Shown: piece by piece, positions 1-15,400 of the stretch | Position numbering within the stretch: position 1 is the first letter of the stretch | How the letters are laid out: the number at the start of each line of letters is the position of its first letter | NCBI GenBank assembly: GCA_964019055.1 | Contig: OZ025216.1 | Coordinates: 12,236,414-12,300,413, forward strand | Direction of reading: 5' to 3' | Length of the DNA stretch: 64,000 bases | Origin: Anthopleura xanthogrammica | Lineage: Eukaryota > Cnidaria > Anthozoa > Actiniaria > Actiniidae | Notes under the pieces: model-generated | What the model saw: the letters and a program-made list of their open reading frames with translations, nothing else | Database searches by the model: none | What the model was told of the DNA's origin: nothing | Translations under genes and position numbers: made by a program

Positions 1-2
1 CG

Positions 3-97
3 TCCGCCATTTTGAATTTATGAACTTTACCGCTGGGATTCTGCGGGCTCAAGATCTAGGACTCGTTCCAGTCCTTCTCTAGATTCAAAATGGCGGA
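3..97. promoter_or_regulatory. Inverted YY1-like motifs upstream of ATAT1
   Basis: A perfect 15-bp inverted repeat: positions 3-17 are the reverse complement of 83-97. Each arm contains CCGCCATTTTG / CAAAATGGCGG, which matches the core of the YY1 consensus (AAnATGGCGG). It lies about 440 bp before the ATAT1 start codon, so it is plausibly part of that promoter. The match is seen in the sequence; the regulatory role is inference. Positions 98-537 hold no other recognisable feature and are taken as promoter and 5' UTR. Confidence 0.4.
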
Positions 98-537
98 TTT
101 GTTTTCAGTTGCTAAGTATTCTCAAGCCTTTCTTTTGTTATGATTATAATAATATGCAGGCTAAATCGTAAACTGGAATACTTGTTACCGAAGAAATAAT
201 CATTCTATGTCGCTGTTAGTGGTGTTTTTCGACGGTAAATCAAAGATCGCAAGGATATAGAAGATATTTTTTGTGTCAAATGTTTTTGACGTTGGCAAGG
301 AATTTAGTGACCATTTGAGTAGTTCAGAATTGCTGCCAAGTTATCATTTCTCTCCACGATATTTGTCCTGTTTTACTTAAATATTAGTCAGTAACATTTC
401 CTTTGAGTGGATGGAACATACCTTGGATGTACAGGACAACAATTCTAGCTGTATCTTGATGTACAAAATGTGAAAAGTACGATCCTGAGATTTTGTTCAC
501 TCAAGGCTCAAGAGTTAGGGAGAAAGAGCATTTGAAT

Positions 538-5266
<4,729 letters not shown>

Positions 5267-6133
5267 TGAGTGAGTGCTATGGTTTGTATAGAACACAGGG
5301 ATGTACTTCATGTATTATGGACCAAAGGGACCCTTTGGAGCAGGTTGGAGTATTAAAATATTGGAACAAGAATAACCGAGTCTATGTTTTTTACAGAACA
5401 CCAGGATGTATCTTAAGCGTAAAAGAACGATGAGAAAAATTAGAAAGAATTGGATGAGTCCCTCATTCTCTCAAATACCGTAACACCGCAATTTTGACTG
5501 TCTATAAAATGGGGTGCTTACCATTTACCTGGCTGTCTTATTTTCTCGTCCTAGAAGTCTTGTCTTTGGTGTATAATTTTGTAACTATATGCAACTTGCA
5601 ACCGTGAATTGTAGGCGCGAGACGAATTGCGAAAATGAGGCTTTACAGCGCTACTGTACATGTACCCAAGGGAATGAAATGGGAAATGAACAAATAGTGT
5701 CTTAGAAGAGAATATTGGATATATATATATATGAACTACGGTAAATTTGAGAGCAGTTTCATAATTTTTCAAAGTTTTTACAACAAATGTACTCAGTTCA
5801 AAACTGCTTGGTTTGATCGGCTAATCCCAGCTTTCATAAAGATTTTTTTTACTTTGTAATATAAATCGAAATAAATATTATAATCAATTAGTTTATTAAT
5901 CGCGATCTAGTATAATAATGATTGTGCCAAAAAAATACTAACTCTGAATTCGTTTGCAGGTTATTTATTTATTGAACTTTTCTTTCACTCTTAAGTTATT
6001 TGTCAACTTAAACTATTTTTGAATTTTTCTACTTGTTTGACTATTTTATTCATTCATATCATCGATCACGCTATCAAGCTCAACAAAATTCACAGTTAGT
6101 GCAACATATTTATGATCTAAAGTTTTTCTTAGA
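5267..6133. other. ATAT1 3' UTR and intergenic DNA
   Basis: No gene seen. At 5,310-5,352 there is an imperfect copy of last-exon sequence from around 5,141-5,183 (TATTATGGACCAAAG followed by a diverged CCTTTGGA.CAGG), a small local duplication in the 3' UTR. AATAAA-type signals occur near 5,870. The rest is A/T-rich, with a short (TA)n run at 5,718-5,732. Confidence 0.5.
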
Positions 6134-7822
6134 TTAATTTTCTATCTTAGCATGGATTTTGTTCATTTTTCCCTTGTACACTGAAGCATATATCTTGATA
6201 TTCTTTATCTCCATTGAATCCACTTCTAGTGGGTCCTTTTCAAGGATGGTAAAGTTGGCCAGCTTTCCTTCTTCAATGGTCCCCATGATGTCATCAGTAC
6301 CAAGGATTATGGCTGCATTCTTAGTTATTCCAAGCATTCCTTCGTAGGGAGTGATTGCAAGATCCTTTCTGAAGCAATTTCCTTCGGTAGAAACTCTATT
6401 CACAGCACACCAGGCAAGAAGAAGAGGTTGTGAAGGTGCCATTGGGAAGTCAGAATGCAGAGCTGTCACGACTCCATTATCAAAGAGCCATCTTAGTGGG
6501 GATATGGCCTCAGCCCGGGATTTACCAATGCCTTCTTTTTCACTGCTATACTTTTCAGCTAACGTATGGAGGTAGTATGGAGCGGCTGAAACCCTCAATC
6601 CAAGCTCAGCTATTTTATCAGCTTGTTTTTTAGTAAAGTAGCCAGCGTGCTCAACTGTCGTCCCACGATCCTTTCTAGGGTACATGGTCTTTAGATTTTC
6701 CACGATTTCCAGTAACTTTGCCATGCCAAGATCTCCATTGGTATGTACGTGGATTTGGAACCCTTTTGGTTTGGAATTCCAGTAGACTTCCATCAGTTTG
6801 GCCAACTCGTCTGGTTTAGTGATCCATTGACCAGAATGGCCATCGGGATAGCCATCTTCCATTTGCATCAGCTGAGAAAAGAACGCCCCGTCACAGAGCC
6901 CCTTCACGTGGTCTTTGTATACAATCACTTGATCATCACTGAATTCTTTTGCTAAATCCTGGATGAGGGTTTTGGCTTTCTCATGGCTATAACCTGCGAT
7001 CTTGCTGAAGTTTCTCGCACTACAAACGCAATAGCTCGAGAAGAAGACATCATTTGACTTCAGGTTCTTGGTGGCCATGCTTTTCTCGAGGTCCAGGTCA
7101 ATCAAAGGAAATTCCAAATCCCCTACAGTGGTGATTCCATTCTGATGGATAACCTTGATCAGATCTTTGTAGCCTTCTTCCATTAACGGGAAAACTTGTT
7201 CTTTGAACGACGTTGTGCTCAGAAGTGCATCCAAACCCTTCTTAAAGAAGTGGCCACAGTTCCACTCAACTTGAGGGTTCTTCTTCAGCTCTTCCAAATC
7301 GTCGCACTTGAGCTGTTCAAGAGCAATTGTGTTGAGGTAGACTTCATGAAAGCTACGGTGCCAAACAACAACAGGAACTAAAGGCTTTAGTTGGTCTATC
7401 ACTCCTTTCGACATCGGGCCATGGAAAGAAGGATGATAGCCCCAAGTTATCAAGAAATCTTTCCTTGAACTGACGTAGCTTCGCTCCGTGATCAGCTTCG
7501 TCAAGCGTTTACGATATCCCTCTTCGGTTCTTACTCCAGGATATTTGCCACTTGGAAGAACCCAGTCGAACGGTGTGATGAAATCCATTTTGAGAATCAA
7601 GCTCGCCATGGAAGGATGAAGATGAGGATCTATGTGCCCCGGCATCATGGTTCGTCCTTCAAGGTTCACCTCGTTTATTCCACGGAATATTCTTTTCGCA
7701 TGGTCCAAACTTCCTGCAAATGCAATCTTTCCATCCTTTTCTACCACGGCCTCAACATATTTGACTGTTTCCCTCGTTTCTCCAACCATGGTAAGAATTC
7801 GACCGCCATAGTAAAGCGACAT
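6134..7822 (-). CDS. Amidohydrolase family 3 (YtcJ-like), intronless
   Basis: Predicted metal-dependent hydrolase of the amidohydrolase superfamily, 562 aa in one exon. I start it at the ATG at 7,822, giving MSLYYGG; four extra in-frame codons upstream begin with TTG, so are not used. Visible metal-site motifs in order are GHIDPHLHPS (HxH, about residue 63), a Lys/Asp-rich segment VYKDHVKGLCDGAFF near the middle, IHVHTNGD, VEHAGYF and LHSDFPMAP (the Asp-bearing motif near residue 455). The C-terminal composite-barrel signature ending in GKLANFTILEKDP is also present. YtcJ-like proteins are normally 530-600 aa, so this looks complete. The substrate cannot be told from sequence; the family includes N-substituted formamide and other cyclic or acyl amide hydrolases. 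No signal peptide is seen. Lack of introns beside intron-rich genes allows for retroposition or past transfer, but many cnidarian genes are intronless. Confidence 0.88.
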   Translation of the reverse strand: MSLYYGGRILTMVGETRETVKYVEAVVEKDGKIAFAGSLDHAKRIFRGINEVNLEGRTMMPGHIDPHLHPSMASLILKMDFITPFDWVLPSGKYPGVRTEEGYRKRLTKLITERSYVSSRKDFLITWGYHPSFHGPMSKGVIDQLKPLVPVVVWHRSFHEVYLNTIALEQLKCDDLEELKKNPQVEWNCGHFFKKGLDALLSTTSFKEQVFPLMEEGYKDLIKVIHQNGITTVGDLEFPLIDLDLEKSMATKNLKSNDVFFSSYCVCSARNFSKIAGYSHEKAKTLIQDLAKEFSDDQVIVYKDHVKGLCDGAFFSQLMQMEDGYPDGHSGQWITKPDELAKLMEVYWNSKPKGFQIHVHTNGDLGMAKLLEIVENLKTMYPRKDRGTTVEHAGYFTKKQADKIAELGLRVSAAPYYLHTLAEKYSSEKEGIGKSRAEAISPLRWLFDNGVVTALHSDFPMAPSQPLLLAWCAVNRVSTEGNCFRKDLAITPYEGMLGITKNAAIILGTDDIMGTIEEGKLANFTILEKDPLEVDSMEIKNIKIYASVYKGKMNKIHAKIEN

Positions 7823-8721
7823 TTTGATCTCCAATGGTTTACACTGCCTTCGCTGGGACGCCGTTTACGCAGTGAATGTTTTGAGGTGCATGAGTGTCGA
7901 CCTTAAATATGATGCGCTAATGAGCATTCCAGGCAAGCATTAGGGTCACTTTTGGACACGGCTCGAAAAATTTATATAATACACAAGGTGTTTTTAAACA
8001 AAACTTTTAAGAAGCTCCAGTTAGTATACGTACTGTGGATGGTGTATTACACTGTTTTTGTACATCCTAATAAAAGGCTATTGTCTCTTTTTCAAATATT
8101 GCGTATTTGCAAAAACTCGACAAAGGAACCTGGAATGAATAGCGGTTATCATGGATGCATGCAAATGAGATATTCTTTTGATTTAAGAATCAACATTTGC
8201 ACACATCCGTAATAACAGCTATTCGCTCAACTTCGCCTCTGCCATGAATTCGAACATTTCAAAATACCTGCCATTAGTTGTAACCATGTAGTTGCGAAAG
8301 TCATGTACGAGCTAATGACATCTGGGGCCGTCGGTGTTTTGTATCCGTTGACAGGATGGTGAAGGGGGTATTGATCATGAATGACGGTCAATTTTTTTGT
8401 AAATCTACGAATCACAAAAATAGACCCTTTGCAGCACGTCGGAATGCAACTCCGAGGACCGCCTACCTTTCAAGATGGCGCAGGGAACTGTAAAGGTGAC
8501 CATTCTAAGATTATACGTGTGACAACACTGAAAGGTATATTGATATTTATGAAGTAATGTGAATACATGAGCATACATGCAGACATTCTGTCTTAAACCG
8601 TTTCCTATAAAAATATAATTTTCTGTCTCATAACAATTGCATTCAAATTCTAAAAATATTTTTTAAAAAGAACAAAGCATGCAATATTTTTCATTACCTT
8701 AATTATGTTTTAAACTTAACT

Positions 8722-9020
8722 AATTAACAATTAGTCCTCGAGTCCGAATGGTCTACGAGTCAATAGCCCATGAGGCCGAAGGCCTCATGGGCTATTGACT
8801 CGTGGGCCACGAGGGCGAGAGGTCTAATTGTTTTAGTAAAAACCTACTAATCGGTCCAATAAAAGGATGCAAAAAGTTTTGGATTTTGCTTTAAATATAT
8901 ATTTTTTGGTTTTCAAAACCGGCGCTTTTCGCTACTAGAGTTCTATCACTAATAGACCCCTAGTAGCTCAGCCAATCACAGGGCTCGATTGGTGATAGAC
9001 CATTAGTAGGTTTTTTCTAA
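8722..9020. mobile_element. Palindromic MITE-like insertion, unit A only
   Basis: About 300 bp present in unit A and missing from unit B, where CTTAACTAACTACCAATAG is continuous at about 20,711. It contains the inverted pair AAACCTACTAAT / ATTAGTAGGTTT near 8,842 and 9,002, and a strong internal hairpin in which CCCATGAGGC pairs with GCCTCATGGG around 8,768-8,793. A short AACTA occurs on both sides and may be the target-site duplication. It is non-coding and non-autonomous. Confidence 0.6.
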
Positions 9021-9498
9021 CTACCAATAGCTCCCCAGTCTGTGATATATAAACAGTACATAATGTAAATCAGAGCCGTAGCCACCATTTGGACAGCGGT
9101 CTGGTTTCTAAAAAAGTGGTCCAGTTTTCTCGAGTAATAAATATTTTTCACGAGGAAAAAATGATTCTGACTGTAAAAATTAGACCACGGTTTTAGTAAA
9201 GTTGAATCAGTTGGATTCTAATTATTTATATAGTAATCAAAGTTAACTCCTCTATTCAAAACGACAATCTAATAATCATAAAAGACTAATAAAAATAACA
9301 CATGACGATCGAGGGAAACATGCACCACACGACAGCGATGATCGCTGTCAATCGCCAAGGAGACCACAATAGTAGATATAAGAGTTACGCTCCATTGCCT
9401 TCAAACAGTTGTTTTCATACCATGCATTTGGGTCAGTTTCTATACATTTAAAATGTATTGTTGACCCAAATGCCTCAACTTGAAACAATTGTTTTAAA

Positions 9499-12400
9499 TC
9501 AATGGAGTCTAACTTTGATTTGGCCAGCTTTCTCTGTGAAAATTGCTTCTGTGAAGTTGCCATCTTTAAACTTGTGCTGAGCAAATGGACCACTGTCTTT
9601 AAGATATGCACGGAGCTGGAATCTAGATTATATTATGATGAATTAGTATAGGCAAACTCAATAATACCAGCATTCTTGTCAACGTAACATTTGCATTTTT
9701 ACTTTTTACTTATCCTGTCGCAAATAAATAGGAAAACGAAACTTCAGTGCAGCTTATACTAGACATGATATAGGAAATCACGGGCGGTGAGCACTGCTAA
9801 TGCGTCGCTTCAATCTCACTAATGCGTCCCGGGTTCGAGTCCCGCCGGGCTCGGTGTCGTATGTGAGTAGAGGTGTTTGTTGGTTCTCTCCTGTGCTTCG
9901 AGGGTTTTGTCATCCGGGTTTTCCGGTTTTCCTCCCTCAATCTTGGGCTTTCACTTATTTGGAGCTTAGCTCTGTTGTGTTTGTGCCACTTGGATTCAAC
10001 AGCCAAAACTTAATAGATTTTAGATTCTATGTATGCCACTACTTACCTGTATTTTGAACTAGGATTTAGTGGTCCACTGCAAAATTCCTTGGCTTTTTTC
10101 TTGTCATTGCAGCCGTTCTCATCCCCAACAGTAGTCTGTAACATGCGGAATTTTGTGATATCTGGTGTGTTGGGAACCATCTTGGAAATGTATCGGCGAA
10201 GAGTCTGGTTTCCGTTTTGGATGAAGTTAATAAGGAACCATGTCATAGGTTTCAACTTGGTGTAGTCGTCGACTAGACAAAGGAAAATAGAAAAAAAGAG
10301 GTTTTATAATCATCTGTTTTTGATAGAGGCTTTGCACCATCATGTCATGGCAGCCATGACAGGAAGCAAAACAATAGTCTTCTTCCCCGGGGAAACTGAA
10401 TTCTTTCTCATGTAAACCAGATTAGACCATATTCAATTGTTTCTGCCTCCTGTCATGGCTGCCATCACGTGATGGTCCATATCTATAGTGGAGATCAGGA
10501 GCTAAAATATACATCGCTATTTTATAAAGAAAAAGCGCAAGCAGCAATGTTAAAATAGAAATTATATGTCATTACAAAGACAAGTTGAAATAAAATATTT
10601 ATTTTCCGCCGTGGTAAGGGAGAGTACAATACATCAAAGAAACCCGACCTTTTGGCCGGACTCACGGTGGCGAAAGGCGACGTTTACTATACGCTAACCT
10701 TGCCACTCACAAGAATATCGGTTGTCCAAATTAGGTTTTTTAAAAATGTAAAACATCACGGCAAACGTCATCATCAGCACAAGGAATTGACAACACCCCC
10801 TACCCCTCCGCGCGAGATCATTGACTATCAGTCTAATCAGATGAGTGCTCGAAGAATCCGTCACGGTATAACGGGAAGGATTTACCGTGAGTTTTGTTAC
10901 AGCCATATGTGTAATGTACAAACTACTTACACAGGTCTTCACTAGGCAAATACTCTTGAACAATGACTCCAAATTTCTCCACATTGGTCAGGTCCAGATA
11001 TTTAAGATTAAACTGTACGGTTATCGTTTGTTCTGTAGTCTTGTTGAAAATCAAAGGAGTGCTGAAGGGCTGGAAAATCAAGACATTTACTTCTGCATTC
11101 TTGTCGGCTTTCAAGACGGGGGTGCCACTGTCATTCACAGAAACTGACATGCGGAACAAACTGAGGGACTCTCGTTGGAGCATGCGCGTTATCTTGATTG
11201 ATCCTGTCCTGAAATGCAATAAAGCCACATATGAATTATACGACCTAAAATTGATCTACTTTGGGAATCAAGGGTGGTGTAGTGGTAGAACGTACACTCG
11301 CCTCTCCCCTTTGTGGTATTAGGTTCAATTTCTGGAACTCCACATCACATGCCAGTAAAGTTTGTTAGGTTTCTCCCTTGATGCGAGGGGTTTTCCTCCC
11401 TCCGCAAAACCCAACACGATAATCAATTTGATCTGTGATATAGTCGTGCATTCCCTGAGTTTTAAGGCCGGCACAAACTAGGCTCCAAGTCGCTGCAACA
11501 CGCGATCGCGGGGACACGTCGCTGCGACGATTCCCCTCGTGTGTACTGTAGAATTTCTGTGAAAAATCTTGTCCCCGCGACAGAATTTTATCCCTGCAAC
11601 ATTTCGCACGAATTCAAACTGGTTTGAATTCATGCGACCTGTGGCGTTGTTGCATGATGTGTACACACGGGGGGTATTGTCCCCGCGCCGTGATGAAGTG
11701 ACGTGACGCCTAGTTTGTGCCGGCCTTTCTCAGCCCATGCAGTTGTTGTTCCAGGGCATCGATAAAATTTGAAGATGGACTCGATATACGAATAGAAAGA
11801 AATGAAATGAAATAAAATAAAAGTTTTATTATCCAAGCCAATAAGAAAAGGTCTAGTGACGCTGATGTGCACTTACTTTGGCTCAATTTCAAAGTATCCT
11901 TTCTTATTCTTGTCATTACCATGAAGGGAGTAAGTTAAAACAGCGTTCTTGCCGGTGTCGTCATCAGTAGCCGTGACTTGCACCACCGTTGAAAAAAATG
12001 GCGGTACTCTGTTGTATATAACGTTGTATACTGGTTTATCGAACACGGGTTTATGGTCATTAACGTCTTCAACTAATATACGAATTATTACATTGCCTAA
12101 CGAAGAAGCTCTGCTGATATCTGAAATCAAAATCACGAGTGTTAGAATACAATAGGCCAGGTTCGATATCTTAAGATAAGACTTTATTGCGAGGCTTTAG
12201 TCGTACAAGCACGTGGATCACCCAATACATTTATTGGTAGGAATAATATGATGTACCATATCCAGCTGATCTGAAATAGTGACGTAGAAATGACGTCACA
12301 TCAAAACTGAGGTGTCATGCAGCCTGCGAAAACTGACTTATAAAAGTTTATATCTGAGATAAATCTAGATTTTCAGGAGACGTTTTTGATATTTTGTATA

Positions 12401-15400
12401 CATTTACTATAATATTTATTATTGAGTGGGGAAATAGAATAAAGAAATAACTGTTCCCCGAGCTGCTGGGCTACTAAGGATGACGCATCAGTATTGCAAA
12501 TTTTCTCGATTCTGATTGGCTAATAGTTTTTTATTGCAGAGAGCTTGGCTTATTGGCTCTTGAGAATAATATTCTTTGTTTGAGTCGTATCCATATTCAC
12601 GTATTTTCTCATGCGCAACCGTTAAACAAAGAAATGGTACTCTAGGGAATGACATGTGGTCTTGAGAATAAGATTCTTTGTTTGAGTTGTATCCATATTC
12701 ACGTATTTTCTCATGCGCAACCGTTAAACAAAGAAATGATACTCTAGGGAATGACATATGGTCTTGAGAATAAGATTCTTTGTTTGAGTTGTATCCATAT
12801 TCACGTATTTTCTCATGCGCAACCGTTAAACAAAGAAATGATACTCTAGGGAATGACATATGGTCTTGAGAATAAGATTCTTTGTTTGAGTTGTATCCAT
12901 ATTCACGTATTTTCTCATGCGCAACCGTTAAACAAAGAAATGATACTCTAGGGAATGACATATGGTCTTGAGAATAAGATTCTTTGTTTGAGTTGTATCC
13001 ATATTCACGTATTTTCTCATGCGCAACCGTTAAACAAAGAAATGATACTCTAGGGAATGACATATGGTCTTGAGAATAAGATTCTTTGTTTGAGTTGTAT
13101 CCATATTCACGTATTTTCTCATGCGCAACCGTTAAACAAAGAAATGATACTCTAGGGAATGACATATGGTCTTGAGAATAAGATTCTTTGTTTGAGTTGT
13201 ATCCATATTCACGTATTTTCTCATGCGCAACCGTTAAACAAAGAAATGATACTCTAGGGAATGACATATGGTCTTGAGAATAAGATTCTTTGTTTGAGTT
13301 GTATCCATATTCACGTATTTTCTCATGCGCAACCGTTAAACAAAGAAATGATACTCTAGGGAATGACATATGGTCTTGAGAATAAGATTCTTTGTTTGAG
13401 TTGTATCCATATTCACGTATTTTCTCATGCGCAACCGTTAAACAAAGAAATGATACTCTAGGGAATGACATGTGGTCTGAAATGGGAAAACTTTACAAAA
13501 ATCAACGTAACTTACCAATTGCTGCAACGATGAATACATAATGATCTTTTTTCTTATAATTCAATTTTCGTATGAGTGTTATGGCACCAGTTACTGAATT
13601 CACCGTAAAATGCGTGTCAGCTTCTTCACCAGAAACCTGTAATGCATAATACTTAATCTCGCTATCCTGCCCCGAGGTTATTCTCGCTGGAACTCGGAAG
13701 ATCTCAGTATGAAGAGGGCAGCTTTCATGTACTGTAGCGAGGTAGATTGGTACAGGGAAGGTCGGCTTTCTTGTCGGGCCAAATGTGTGTCTTTTCATCG
13801 GCGTAATATCCACTACTAGCGTAGCAGTTTGTAACGATTCCAAAGGAGGATTTCCACTATCCCGAACACTGATCTCCAAGAAAAAATACCAAGCTCTAAT
13901 GTTGTGTAATGGTTTTGTTGTTCTGACATCACCATTGTTGTCAATTCGAAATAGATTATTGTTCCCACTTATGATAGAGTATCTGAGCTGAGAAAATGAT
14001 CCTGCGTCGCTATCTGTCGCTGATATCCTGACCAACAATGTTCCAACTTTAACGGTCTCAGAAACCCTCACTTGATAATTCAGACGTTGAAAAAATGGTC
14101 TAAATTCATTTAAGGCAACAACCGTGATATTGACTGATGCCACAGCCCGATGCTTCCCATTGATTGCTGCAACAATTAGAGTGTATGTCCGCGTTCGATC
14201 AAGTCGAAATCTTTGTTTGACCAGAATCGTTCCCGTTTCGGGAAGGATTTGGAATAGCTGTCTGTAGGTCATGAGAAAGTATCGAATTTGCGCGTTTTCG
14301 CCTGTATCTGAAACGATAGCATTTACCCTGAAAACCTCTGTACCAATAGATACACTACTGTTGACCGTCGTGCTGTATTCGGGTCTGGGGAATCTTGGAG
14401 CATTGTCATTGCTGTCAATAACCTCGACCCTTAACGTAGCAGTACTTATTTTTTGTTCATCAACATTCGTGGCTTGAATTATTAAATTATAATATGATAC
14501 ATTTTCACGATTGAGGACGACGTTGGCGAACAGTGAAGCGCCTCTTCGTTCGGGATGTTGGATAAGCTTAAACGCATTTCCAATATTTCCTAGATAAATA
14601 ATGAAAGACTACATTTATTAACTCTTTAACACAGAGTTCCACAGAGTTCAGTCTTGGGTCCATAAATTTTGGAAATCATTATTATGTAATACAGAACTGA
14701 CTTCCTGCTGTTGGAAGGATTTCCCCAAGGATCTACTTCTAATTATCCTAATTAACAAGGGATTCCACAGAGATCCGTCTTAGAACCATAATTTGTTAAA
14801 ACCGTTCTTAAGTAATATAGAACTGATTTTTTGATTTTAGAAGGAATTCTACTGAGATCTATATTAGGCCCATTCTGATAACTATTATTAATAGCTACCT
14901 ACCTCTATTTATATTGAAATGAACTGTCGCGTTGTCACTCCGTCTGCTCTTTGCATATGCAAAGATATCAATAAGATTTTCTCCAACTTTGTTATTTTCA
15001 TTAACGTATAATGTTCTGGGTAGATGCTGGAACACCGGGGCTGCATCTAGAAATAAAATATATTGCAATATAAATAGGTATTAGATAACGTGTCGAAAAT
15101 TCCTTATTTTCCGGCCTTCCTAACATTCTTCATTCTATCGCTCTTTCCTTCTATCTTTCGCTCCCTTGTTCCTATGGTCCTTCGTTCCTTGCTTGCTTGC
15201 TTCCTTCCTACCTCCTTCCTTCCTTCCATCCTTCCATCCTTCCATCCTTCCATCCTTCCATCCATCCTTCAATCCTTCCTTCATTCCATCGCTCCCTTTT
15301 TCCTTCGTCCTTTGGTTCCTTCCTTCGTTCCTCACCAGAATAAATAAGAAAATATATTTTTCATTACTTACCAAAGAACGTGTACCGAGTCACCCCAATA

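Noticed and set aside
9783..9860. Functional tRNA gene
   Set aside because: The B box is good but A box, acceptor and anticodon stems do not pair, and the SINE body follows directly. Same for 11,270, 18,487 and 22,979.
10652..10945. Plus-strand frames opposite the cadherin exons (both units)
   Set aside because: Shadows of conserved minus-strand exons and of intron sequence; no domain or splice consistency.
12488..13471. Long minus-strand open frame with a 34-residue repeat
   Set aside because: It is a product of the 102-bp intronic minisatellite, whose period is a multiple of three. Copy B has no such frame and no conserved start or splice signals belong to it.
12556..13475. Possible CRISPR-like array
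   Set aside because: Units are contiguous without unique spacers and the genome is an animal's. It is a minisatellite.
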